Assembly (NCBI GenBank): GCA_023150915.1
Contig: JAKLKA010000039.1
Span: 1-52,052 of the forward strand
DNA: 52,052 nucleotides
Direction of reading: 5' to 3'
DNA from: Polyangiaceae bacterium
GTDB taxonomy: Bacteria; Myxococcota_A; Polyangia; Polyangiales; Polyangiaceae
Position 1 is the stretch's first letter. Every line of letters starts with the position of its first letter. A program made the position numbers and the translations under genes. The notes below the pieces were generated by a model. That model made no database searches and had not been told where the DNA came from. It saw only the letters and a list, made by a program, of their open reading frames with translations. Positions 16,643 to 24,065 of the stretch are shown in pieces.

Positions 16643-17535
16643 GGCGCGTCTGCCTTTGCTCCGACGCGTGTGCTGAAGCACGCGAGCCCGCCCTGGCGCC
16701 AGGCCGCCAGCACGGGCTCAGGGTCGTCGTCGCACAGCGCGATCACCGCGCCCCCACCCCCGGCGCCGGTCAGCTTCGCTCCGAGCGCCCCGGCGGCGCG
16801 GGCCAGCCGGCAGGCGGTCTCGATCTCTTCGGTCGAGACCATCAGCCCTGACAAGAGCATCTGGTTCAGATCGAGCAGGCGCCCCAGGCCCGGCAGATCC
16901 CCGGCTTCGAGCGCCAAGCGCGCGTTCTTGACCAGCGACTCGATCCCGGCCAGCGACTTGGCGAACACCTCCGGACGACGCTGGCCCAGCTGGGCCACGG
17001 ACTCGACCATCTGCTTGGTGCTGGCGGCCGGACCTGCCACCGCGACCCCCAGGGTGAGCGGGCGCCCGAGGCTCAGCGGCACCGGCCCGCCCTGGCGCGT
17101 GTACCAGATGCACCCGCCGTGGATCGCGGCCGCCGTGTCGATGCCCGACGGGTTTCCGTGGAACACCTGCTCCCACGCCGTGGCGGCGGCCAGAGTGCGC
17201 TCTGGCGAAGGGCTCCCCTCGAGGTCTTGCACCGCGCGTGCGACGGCGACCGCCAGCGCCGCCGACGAGCCCAGCCCGCAGCCCACCGGCAGCGCCGAGC
17301 TGGCCCGAATGCGCACGCCCGTCACGCCGAGCTCGGCGAGCAGCGCCGACAGCGCGCGACCCAGATCACTGCCGTCGCCCGGGCTGGCCGTGACGGAGTC
17401 GATCGAGAGCTCGGTGCTTGCTGCACGCTCTGCCTGGGCCGTGGCGCCGCGCTCGATGCCCGCGGCAATCGCGGGAACGCCGTGCACCACCGCGTGCTCG
17501 CCGAGCAGAATCACTTTGCCGCAGGCGTGCGCCAT
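16639..17535 (-). CDS. Mevalonate kinase
   Basis: Phosphorylates mevalonate. 298 residues with the complete GHMP set: CGKVILLGEHAVVHGVPAIA at the N-terminus, the ATP loop PVGCGLGSSAALAVAVA, NPSGIDTAAAIHGG with the catalytic Asp, and KLTGAGGGGAVIAL at the C-terminus. The GEHAVVHG form is typical of mevalonate kinases. ATG 17535 overlaps the stop of the polyprenyl synthase gene by one base (TGATG); a TTG one codon earlier is less likely. It is the second gene of the operon. Confidence 0.93.
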   Translation of the reverse strand: MAHACGKVILLGEHAVVHGVPAIAAGIERGATAQAERAASTELSIDSVTASPGDGSDLGRALSALLAELGVTGVRIRASSALPVGCGLGSSAALAVAVARAVQDLEGSPSPERTLAAATAWEQVFHGNPSGIDTAAAIHGGCIWYTRQGGPVPLSLGRPLTLGVAVAGPAASTKQMVESVAQLGQRRPEVFAKSLAGIESLVKNARLALEAGDLPGLGRLLDLNQMLLSGLMVSTEEIETACRLARAAGALGAKLTGAGGGGAVIALCDDDPEPVLAAWRQGGLACFSTRVGAKADAP

Positions 17536-18638
17536 CAATTTCGCCTGAGCGTCAGCACCCGAGCTGCCCCCTCGAGCAGCTCGATGCCGTCAGGCGGCAG
17601 GCGGCCGGCGCGGAGGGCGGACAGCGCAGAGGCCACCAGCTCGTCGATGCGCTCTTCGACCGCCGCGCGGGCGCCACAGCGCTCGATCACCTCGACGGCC
17701 AGCCGCAGCTCGGCGTCGGTGGCACGGGCGTTCCCCACCGCGGCCTTGAGCACGCGATGGTCGCGGCCCCGGGCGCGCTTGAGCGCCGTCAGCAGCACCA
17801 CCGTGTTCTTCCCGGCGCGAAGATCGCTGCCGAACGGCTTGCCGGTGGTCTTTGGATCACCGAACACGCTGAGCAGGTCGTCGCGCAGCTGGTAGGCGAT
17901 GCCGACCGGCAGTGAGAAGCGATCGAGCGCGGTGAGCAGTCGGCTGTTGGCGCCGGCCATCAGCGCGCCCATGCGCAGCGGGCCCCGGATGGTGTAGCTC
18001 CCGGTCTTGAGCTCGTACACCTTCTCGATGTCGGCGGCGTTGGCCATCAGATCGAGCTGCTGACCGGTGACCGCCGCCAGCTGCATCTCGGCGAAGCACC
18101 CGAGGACACTGCTCGCACGCTTGGGCTCGATCTCGACGCGCGAGAGCGCCTCGGCCGCCAGGGCCACGGCGTAGTCGCCGGCCAGGATGGCGGAGGCCTC
18201 GCCCTTGTCGCGTGAGCGCAGCCGGCGCGCGAGGGCGGCGTGGACGCTGGGGCCCCCGCGCCGCGTGTCGTCGCGGTCCATCCAGTCGTCGTGCACCAAG
18301 AAGTAGGCGTGCAACAGCTCGAGCGAGACCCCGGCGTCGAGGGCTGGCTCGAGGCTGGCCCCGGTGCTGGCCGCCCGGTACCCGGCCACCAAGAGCGCCG
18401 CGCGCGCGCGCTTGCCGCCCCGCAACGTCAGGTCGCGCAACGCCGAGACCATCTCGGTCATGCCGGGCCCGAACGCCTTCGCGGCGGCCAGGTGCTCGTC
18501 GAGGTAGCCGGCGAGGCGCGCGTCCACGTCGCGGCGCACCGCGGTGAGCAGCGCAGCGAAGGGGTTCTTGGCGATGGCCTTCGCCTTGCCCTTCGGCGGG
18601 CGCCGGCCTGGACCGGAAGTCCTCGACCTCTTAGGCAT
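17535..18638 (-). CDS. Polyprenyl diphosphate synthase (FPP/GGPP synthase family)
   Basis: Chain-elongating trans-prenyltransferase, 367 residues, which condenses IPP with allylic diphosphates. The substrate-binding LRGGKRARAAL, the first Asp-rich motif HDDWMDRDDTRRG, GDYAVALAAEAL and the second Asp region YQLRDDLLSVFGD are all present. The second motif reads DDLLS rather than the common DDxxD. The first 25 residues are a basic Lys/Arg/Pro/Gly extension. ATG 18638 has no clear ribosome binding site but lies only a few bases after a predicted transcription start. As first gene it would let the operon make both C5 units and longer prenyl chains; product length cannot be read reliably. Confidence 0.92.
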   Translation of the reverse strand: MPKRSRTSGPGRRPPKGKAKAIAKNPFAALLTAVRRDVDARLAGYLDEHLAAAKAFGPGMTEMVSALRDLTLRGGKRARAALLVAGYRAASTGASLEPALDAGVSLELLHAYFLVHDDWMDRDDTRRGGPSVHAALARRLRSRDKGEASAILAGDYAVALAAEALSRVEIEPKRASSVLGCFAEMQLAAVTGQQLDLMANAADIEKVYELKTGSYTIRGPLRMGALMAGANSRLLTALDRFSLPVGIAYQLRDDLLSVFGDPKTTGKPFGSDLRAGKNTVVLLTALKRARGRDHRVLKAAVGNARATDAELRLAVEVIERCGARAAVEERIDELVASALSALRAGRLPPDGIELLEGAARVLTLRRN

Positions 18639-18648
18639 TTTCGGGCTG

Positions 18649-18677
18649 AGGTTAGGGAGCGCGGCGGGGCGTGTCAA
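18649..18677 (-). promoter_or_regulatory. Promoter of the mevalonate operon, near-leaderless
   Basis: Minus-strand consensus TTGACA (18677-18672), a 17-base spacer and TAACCT (18654-18649). The predicted start near 18642 is about four bases before the ATG at 18638, and no Shine-Dalgarno sequence is visible there. Both facts fit leaderless or near-leaderless translation of the first gene. Confidence 0.55.
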
Positions 18678-18737
18678 TGGTCGGCAGAGGGCCCTCGGGC
18701 CTTCTCTTTTGCGCCCACGTGTGGCCCGCTCGGCCCG

Positions 18738-19790
18738 ATGAGCGAGATCGGCAAGCGCAAGGACGACCACCTCGACCTCGCAGCCCGCGGCGACGTCGGG
18801 TTTCACCACACCACGACCCTCTTCGAGGCGGTCCGGTTCGTCCATGACGCGCTCCCCGAGCTGTCGCTGGACGAGATCGACACCTCTCAACGGGTTCTGG
18901 GCAAGACGCTGCGCGCGCCGATCCTGATCGCCGGCATGACCGGCGGCACCGAACGCGCGGCCGGCATCAACCGCCAGCTTGCGAAGCTGGCGCAGGCGCG
19001 CGGGTACGCCTTCGGGCTCGGCAGTCAGCGCGCCATGTACAAGGACCCTTCGGTGGCCGAGAGCTATCGGGTTCGCGACGTCGCCCCGGACGTGCTCTTG
19101 CTGGGGAACATCGGGCTGGTCCAGGCGGCTCAGATGCAGAGCGACGAGGTCGCGGCGCTGGCGCGCTCGGTGGCCGCCGACGCTCTGTGTCTGCACCTGA
19201 ACCCGGCACAAGAGGCCGTGCAGGCGGGCGGCGATCGCGACTTCCGCAACGGGCTGTCCACCATCGCGCGGCTGGTGAGCGAGCTGGCCCTGCCGCTGGT
19301 CGTCAAAGAGACGGGCTGCGGGATCTCGGGCAGCGTGGCCCGACGACTGCGCGCCGCCGGAGTGCGCCACCTGGACGTCTCGGGCGCCGGCGGCACGAGC
19401 TGGGTCGCGGTCGAGACCCAGCGGGCCCAGGCGTCGCGTCGCGGGCTGGGCGAGACCTTCTGGGAATGGGGGATCCCCACCGCCGCCAGCGTCGCGCTTG
19501 CCGCCGGGCACGGGTTCGACACCGTGTTCGCCACCGGCGGGGTGTCGTCGGGGCTCGACGTGGCCAAGGCGATCGCTCTGGGCGCCCACGCCGCCGGGCT
19601 CGCGCGGCCCGTGCTTCAGGCGCTCGAGGGCGGCGGCGAGACCGGCGTCGAAGACTTCTTCGACCGTGTCGAGGCCGAGCTCAGGACGGCCATGCTGCTG
19701 GTGGGCGCCCGAGACCTGGCGGCGCTCCGGCGAGCGGCGCGCGTGGTCGGCCCCGAGCTTTCGCTGTGGCTGGGGCAGGCCGGGGGCTGA
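18738..19790 (+). CDS. fni: Isopentenyl-diphosphate delta-isomerase, type 2
   Basis: FMN-dependent enzyme that interconverts IPP and DMAPP, needed because the mevalonate route yields only IPP. The 350-residue product carries the family blocks: KRKDDHLDLA at the N-terminus, PILIAGMTGGT, GLGSQRAMY, HLNPAQEAVQ with the substrate-binding Gln, VKETGCGIS, and the FMN-phosphate region VFATGGVSSGLDVAKAIALGA. It is divergent from the mevalonate operon across a 99-base gap. It ends six bases before the convergent thioredoxin-like gene. Confidence 0.95.
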   Translation: MSEIGKRKDDHLDLAARGDVGFHHTTTLFEAVRFVHDALPELSLDEIDTSQRVLGKTLRAPILIAGMTGGTERAAGINRQLAKLAQARGYAFGLGSQRAMYKDPSVAESYRVRDVAPDVLLLGNIGLVQAAQMQSDEVAALARSVAADALCLHLNPAQEAVQAGGDRDFRNGLSTIARLVSELALPLVVKETGCGISGSVARRLRAAGVRHLDVSGAGGTSWVAVETQRAQASRRGLGETFWEWGIPTAASVALAAGHGFDTVFATGGVSSGLDVAKAIALGAHAAGLARPVLQALEGGGETGVEDFFDRVEAELRTAMLLVGARDLAALRRAARVVGPELSLWLGQAGG

Positions 19791-19796
19791 GGCCAC

Positions 19797-20270
19797 TCAC
19801 TCGAGCAGGGCCCGCAGCCTTGGCGTGATCTCGGCCACGGCACCTTCGCCCTTGATCGACCCCTCCATGCGGCGCTCGGAGCAGCGGCCGTCCGCTGTCG
19901 GCAAGGCGAACAGCGGGATCATGCGCGACAAACAGCCGGCTTTGCGCAGCTCGGCCTCGTCTCGATCCCGATCGAGCTCGAGCAGCCTGAGGTTCGGGAA
20001 CGCGGCGTCGAGCAAGCCTTTGGCGGCGGCGTCGTGGAAGCGGGTGCAGGGCTCGCACCACGCGGCGCCCACGTAGACCACCAGCTTCTTCTTGTCGGCC
20101 TGAGCGCGGGCGGCTTCGCGCGCGATGGCGAGGACGCTGTCTTCGCCCGCCGCGAGCTTCACGATCTCCACCCTCCCCGTCGGTTTTGCCGGCTCGGGTC
20201 CGGGCGGCGGGCGGTCACTTTCGCAGGCGACGGCGCTGACGACCACGACCAGGGCGAGGGCTCGAATCAC
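19797..20270 (-). CDS. Thioredoxin-fold lipoprotein
   Basis: 157 residues with a GTG start. The N-terminal hydrophobic stretch ends at a plausible lipobox, AVAC16, followed by a Pro-rich linker. The domain has KKLVVYVGAAWCEPCTRFHDAA: a thioredoxin-type active site WCEPC, with C72 and C75. The cis-Pro is probably in RMIPLFALP. Such envelope thioredoxins reduce or isomerise disulphides or serve c-type cytochrome maturation. Two further Cys (KAGCLS, DGRCSE) are not part of the core fold. The substrate cannot be inferred. A 26-base imperfect palindrome lies in its short divergent promoter region. Confidence 0.85.
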   Translation of the reverse strand: MIRALALVVVVSAVACESDRPPPGPEPAKPTGRVEIVKLAAGEDSVLAIAREAARAQADKKKLVVYVGAAWCEPCTRFHDAAAKGLLDAAFPNLRLLELDRDRDEAELRKAGCLSRMIPLFALPTADGRCSERRMEGSIKGEGAVAEITPRLRALLE

Positions 20271-20282
20271 GGCCCCGCCAGC

Positions 20283-20308
20283 CTAACACCGGACCGGTCA
20301 CGTGTTAG
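20283..20308. promoter_or_regulatory. 26-base imperfect palindrome, candidate operator
   Basis: The two 13-base arms, CTAACACCGGACC and GGTCACGTGTTAG, match in 11 of 13 positions as inverted repeats, with outer arms CTAACAC/GTGTTAG perfect and an ACCGGT core. It fills the 49-base gap between the divergent thioredoxin and lipoprotein genes, where it could control both. A GTG at 20302 falls inside it, which argues for the later ATG start of the lipoprotein. Confidence 0.5.
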
Positions 20309-20319
20309 CTTGGCTCGCG

Positions 20320-21399
20320 ATGAGGCGCGGACACCGGCGGCCCTGGCTCGTGCTCGTGGCTTTGGCGCTGGTGGCGCCGGGCTGCGACTTCATGTGCGGC
20401 AAGGGGAAGCCCGGCGCCGGCGCCGACGCCTCGGCAGGCGACGCACCGGTGGGCATGGAAGTACTGAGCGCCGGCGGCGAGCCGCGCGCCAAGCTCGAGG
20501 TGGGGCGCTGGGCCGGGCTCGAGTACGTGGTCGAGCTCGAGAGCGATGGCTCGTTCGGTCGCACCGGCGATCCCCCCATCCAGGCCCCGACGCTGGTCAT
20601 GAAGACCCGGGTCGAGGTCCTGCGGGGCACGGCGGATCCGTTGATCCAAGAGCGCGACGGCAAGCCGCTGCGCCTGGTGGAAGAGCGCGCCACGCTCGAG
20701 CGCATCGGCGTACGAAGCGCCACGGCCCCCGCGGATTTCATCGGCAAGGTGAACGAAGCTCTCGGGCTCTTGAAGGGCCTGACCACCCGGGCGCTGATCG
20801 CCGAGAACGCCGAAATCCTGGAGGTGACCACCGAGCACCTGGGCGGGGTCGTCCCACCCCCCGAGATCAAGGGCTTCCTGGACGAGGCGCTGGGGGCTCA
20901 GCGCTCGTTTCCGCTCCGGCTGCCGCCGGTGCCGGTCGGGGTCGGTGCGCGCTGGCGGTTCAGCGTGCCGCTGGAGATCAAGGGGGTGAAGGCGACGCAT
21001 GTGGCCGACCTGACCCTGGTCGAGCTGACGGCCAGCACCGCGCGCATCGGCATTCGCGCGCGCCAGCAAGCTCCGAACCAAGAGGTTCCGCACCCGACCA
21101 TCCCCGGCTTGCGCGCGTCGCTGGCGGGGCTGCGTGGTGACTCCGACGGCGAGGTCACGCTCGATCGCCTGACGGCGTGCATCGTGGCTGCCCGCTTCAG
21201 CTCGACCACCTACCAGACCATGACGTGGCTCGAACCCGACGGCAACGACCGCACCGCGACCTTCATGCACGCCAGCGTGCAGCGAATTCGCGGGCGCTTG
21301 GGGGGCGCTGGCGACGCGGGCGACCTGCCCGAAGCCGCCGTGGTCGAGCGTCCGGATGGTGGCAGCACGGCCCCGCCCGAAGAGGACGAGGGCGAGTGA
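20320..21399 (+). CDS. Uncharacterised lipoprotein
   Basis: 359 residues, no family recognised. An Arg-rich N-terminus and hydrophobic segment end in the lipobox VAPGC22. The mature protein is predicted mostly beta (alternating hydrophobic residues in repeated short segments). It includes a conspicuous LPPVPVGVGARWRFSVPLEI segment around 208-227 that resembles a domain boundary in other myxobacterial lipoproteins. The tail is acidic and low-complexity (PPEEDEGE). The gene is divergent from the thioredoxin gene, and its stop directly abuts the stop of the convergent membrane protein gene. Periplasmic or outer-membrane location is inferred; function unknown. Confidence 0.78.
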   Translation: MRRGHRRPWLVLVALALVAPGCDFMCGKGKPGAGADASAGDAPVGMEVLSAGGEPRAKLEVGRWAGLEYVVELESDGSFGRTGDPPIQAPTLVMKTRVEVLRGTADPLIQERDGKPLRLVEERATLERIGVRSATAPADFIGKVNEALGLLKGLTTRALIAENAEILEVTTEHLGGVVPPPEIKGFLDEALGAQRSFPLRLPPVPVGVGARWRFSVPLEIKGVKATHVADLTLVELTASTARIGIRARQQAPNQEVPHPTIPGLRASLAGLRGDSDGEVTLDRLTACIVAARFSSTTYQTMTWLEPDGNDRTATFMHASVQRIRGRLGGAGDAGDLPEAAVVERPDGGSTAPPEEDEGE

Positions 21400-23151
21400 T
21401 CAGCCCGCGGGCATCACCACGAACTCTTCGCCCACCTTGGGCATGAATCCACGGCGCATACGCCCGAACTCCATCAGCAAGAAGACGCGGTTCGGGTCGT
21501 CCAAGCTCGAGTCGAATCGATAGCGGACGCGCTTGGGCGCCCAGCCGTCCACCTCGACCACGGTGATTTCCAGGCCTGGCAGCGCGACGCGATCTCCGGG
21601 GCGAAACGGCCGGCTCGGCGCCCGGAACAGCTGCGAGGTGGGGTCCTCGAACATGTGGCCGTGGACGACCGAGAGCTCGAGCGTGTCGTCGGCAGTGCGC
21701 GTCGCGCGCTGCGCCGAGCGGGCGATGCCCAGCACGCGCCAGCGCTTGGGCATGGGGGCGCCCTGGTGATTTCTGACCCAAGGCGGGTAGAGCAGCGCCG
21801 CGAGATCGCCGGTGGCGTTGATCAGCACCAGCTCTTGTCCGGCCACCTTGCGGTCATCGATCTCCGCGGCCAGGTGCTTGGCGCGGATCCCACCGACGAT
21901 CGTCTGCCAATAGTGGGTGTAGTCGCGGGTCAGCCGGGGCGCGTGGCCCAGGTGCCACAGGGCCAGCGGGGTGGTCACGAGCACGCGCAGCCAGGTCCCG
22001 AGGGTACGCTGCTCGAAGAGCCTCGCGCCCGAGTCCCAGATCACGGCCCCGAGCAACGCACTTCCGCCGAAGCTGGCGATCAGCAGCAGGCGCACCGAGG
22101 GCACCGTGCCCACCAGCGGCAGCATGGCCAGGAGCATGCCCAGAGCCGCGGCGCCCAGGCGGCGCCGACCTTCGGCGCTGCTGCGCCGCCAGGTGCCGAC
22201 CGCGAGCCCCAGCACCACCACCGCCGGCATCAGCGAAAGCGCGACCCGCGGCGAGCGCGCGAGCAGCTTGGCGTACACCTCTTCACCCGGCTCGAGCACG
22301 AACTCGGTCACGATCATCGACGGCACGCGGAGCAACGCCTCGAAGGCGAACTGAGCCGGGGCGTCGAACGGGCCGATGTACACCACCGAGCCCTTGGCGC
22401 CGTAGCCCAGCCCCACGTGCGCGCTCAGGTAGATGCCCGCCGGGATGGCCGCCAGCGCGAGCCCCCGCAGCCGCTCGGCGAGCGGGTCGCCCTTGCCGAG
22501 AAGCTCGAACGCGATCACGTAGCCCAGCGCGCAGATGGCGTATTCTCCCCCGGCGAGCGCCAGGGTGAACGCCGCCGGCGCCACCCACAGCCCCGGCTGC
22601 CAACGGTCTTGGCGGAAGCGCAGATAGGCCCACAGCCCGAGGGCGCCGAAGCTGGCGCTGATCAACGCGGTGCGGTTGCAGATCCAGGCGATGGGGGCGA
22701 CCAGGGACGAGTCGAAGGCCAGGATCGCGGTGGCGATCAGCGCGGCGCCCTCGCTGACCAGCCGGCGCGCCAGCAGGAAGTACGATCCGAGCAGCACCAG
22801 GGCCCAGAGCAGGGAATGCACGTGCTGCCCGCGGGGTGACAGGTCGAGCCCCCGCTGATCGAGCCAGAGCAGGGCGCTGGACAAGGGCCGCAGCAGGCTG
22901 AGCTTGAGCTCCGGGTGGCTCCACCAAGGCACCACGCCGCCGTCCATCATCGGGGCGAGCTCGCTCTGCCGATGCAGGAAGGCGTACAGGTCGAGGGGCG
23001 ACCGCGGCACGGGGTAGCGCCCCTCGAGCATCGCCCGGTTCAAGAAGTCGTCGGCGGCCAGACCGGCGTCCAGCGAGGGCAGGTGGAGCCAGACGGCCAC
23101 CGCCAGGATCAACGTGACGATGACGACGCTCTTCGCCGTCGGGCTCGACAT
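21400..23151 (-). CDS. Polytopic membrane protein, GT-C glycosyltransferase-like (paralogue A)
   Basis: 583 residues with about ten or more membrane helices and a soluble C-terminal region of roughly 150 residues. The first outside loop carries AADDFLNRA (Asp34-Asp35), in the place where GT-C glycosyltransferases hold a catalytic acidic pair. Next come HPELKLSLLRPLSSA (79-93), ICNRTALISASFG and YGAKGSVVYIGPF. The same blocks occur in the protein at 25409-27133. No named family is recognised; a lipid-linked sugar transferase is a hypothesis based on topology and motif position. ATG 23151 is chosen; a longer in-frame start at 23187 lacks support. Confidence 0.75.
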   Translation of the reverse strand: MSSPTAKSVVIVTLILAVAVWLHLPSLDAGLAADDFLNRAMLEGRYPVPRSPLDLYAFLHRQSELAPMMDGGVVPWWSHPELKLSLLRPLSSALLWLDQRGLDLSPRGQHVHSLLWALVLLGSYFLLARRLVSEGAALIATAILAFDSSLVAPIAWICNRTALISASFGALGLWAYLRFRQDRWQPGLWVAPAAFTLALAGGEYAICALGYVIAFELLGKGDPLAERLRGLALAAIPAGIYLSAHVGLGYGAKGSVVYIGPFDAPAQFAFEALLRVPSMIVTEFVLEPGEEVYAKLLARSPRVALSLMPAVVVLGLAVGTWRRSSAEGRRRLGAAALGMLLAMLPLVGTVPSVRLLLIASFGGSALLGAVIWDSGARLFEQRTLGTWLRVLVTTPLALWHLGHAPRLTRDYTHYWQTIVGGIRAKHLAAEIDDRKVAGQELVLINATGDLAALLYPPWVRNHQGAPMPKRWRVLGIARSAQRATRTADDTLELSVVHGHMFEDPTSQLFRAPSRPFRPGDRVALPGLEITVVEVDGWAPKRVRYRFDSSLDDPNRVFLLMEFGRMRRGFMPKVGEEFVVMPAG

Positions 23152-23164
23152 CGGGTGCGATAGT

Positions 23165-23207
23165 GGCGGGTTTCCAATGCTGCGCAAGGTCCATTAGGAT
23201 ACCCGCG
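23165..23207. promoter_or_regulatory. Divergent promoter region with imperfect inverted repeat
   Basis: Eleven-base arms GGCGGGTTTCC (23165-23175) and GGATACCCGCG (23197-23207) match 9 of 11 as inverted repeats around a 21-base spacer. TAGGAT (23195-23200) could be the -10 box for the UbiA gene. The layout fits an operator shared by paralogue A and the UbiA gene, but it is not proven. Confidence 0.3.
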
Positions 23208-23225
23208 AGGTTTTCTTCCCCCCCG

Positions 23226-24065
23226 ATGTCGAGCGCGCTGCGCATCCTGTTCGACGTGGCTGTCTTCCGCCTCCGTCGGCTCGAGATGGCGAACCTCGCG
23301 GGGGCGATCTCGGTGATGATTGCGCTGCGCTTGACCCTGGTCGAGATGCTGGTGCGCACGGGGTTTGCGCTCTTGCTCAACCTGCTCGCTTACCTGACCA
23401 ACGACTACTGCGATCTGGATCGCGACCTTCAGACCGGTCGCGCCCAGGAAAAGACGCGCTTCTTGGCCGAGCACCGGGGCGCGGCGCTGGGCGCGCAGTG
23501 GGCGCTGGTGGCGCTGCTTTCGGCCATCGCGCTGGTCTACAGCCCGGGCCTCTTGCTGGCGCTTTCGCTCGGGGCTGGCCTCTGCTGGCTGTATTCGGCC
23601 AAGGTCAAGCGCGTCCCCTTCGCCGACGTGCTGGCGATGGCCATCTGTGGTGGGGCCATGGCCCTGGTGGCGGTGCCCCTCGACCGCGGCCTTGGCTGGC
23701 TGTTGGTCGGCCAGCTCGGGCTGTTCTCGGGCGCCTTCGAGCTGATCCAGGTGCTGCGCGATCGGCAAGAGGACGCCGCGGCCGGCGTGGTCACCACCGC
23801 CGTGAAGCTGGGTGAGGCACGAACGCTGCTCTTGCTCCGCCTCTGGATGGCGCTGAGCGCCGCCTTCGCCACGCTGACCCTCCATCGTTTTGTCGGGCCG
23901 GCGCTAGCGCTCGCCATCTTGCTGCCTTATGGCCAGAGTGGTGCAAAAACCTACTGGAATCGGGTGCGGTTGGTGTTCGGCCTCGCCTGGCTGGCGATGA
24001 TCGTGGCCACCGTGCTGGGCGGCGGCAGTCATGGCCTGTGGCTCGCGACGGGGGCGGCTCGATGA
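23226..24065 (+). CDS. UbiA-superfamily prenyltransferase
   Basis: 279 residues with about eight or nine membrane helices. The first Mg-diphosphate motif is NDYCDLDRD near residues 60-68 (family pattern NDxxDxxxD); the second region is in LIQVLRDRQEDAAAG. These enzymes move a prenyl chain to an aromatic ring, sugar phosphate or glycerol phosphate. The acceptor cannot be read. The order, divergent from a GT-C-like gene and coupled to a Ser/Thr kinase (ATGA overlap at the stop), is not that of a ubiquinone, menaquinone or haem O operon. ATG 23226 is the likely start; no strong ribosome binding site is seen. Confidence 0.85.
   Translation: MSSALRILFDVAVFRLRRLEMANLAGAISVMIALRLTLVEMLVRTGFALLLNLLAYLTNDYCDLDRDLQTGRAQEKTRFLAEHRGAALGAQWALVALLSAIALVYSPGLLLALSLGAGLCWLYSAKVKRVPFADVLAMAICGGAMALVAVPLDRGLGWLLVGQLGLFSGAFELIQVLRDRQEDAAAGVVTTAVKLGEARTLLLLRLWMALSAAFATLTLHRFVGPALALAILLPYGQSGAKTYWNRVRLVFGLAWLAMIVATVLGGGSHGLWLATGAAR

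Noticed and set aside
20302-20319. GTG at 20302 as start of the lipoprotein
   Set aside because: It lies inside the 26-base palindrome and would add residues before the normal Arg-rich signal peptide start at 20320.
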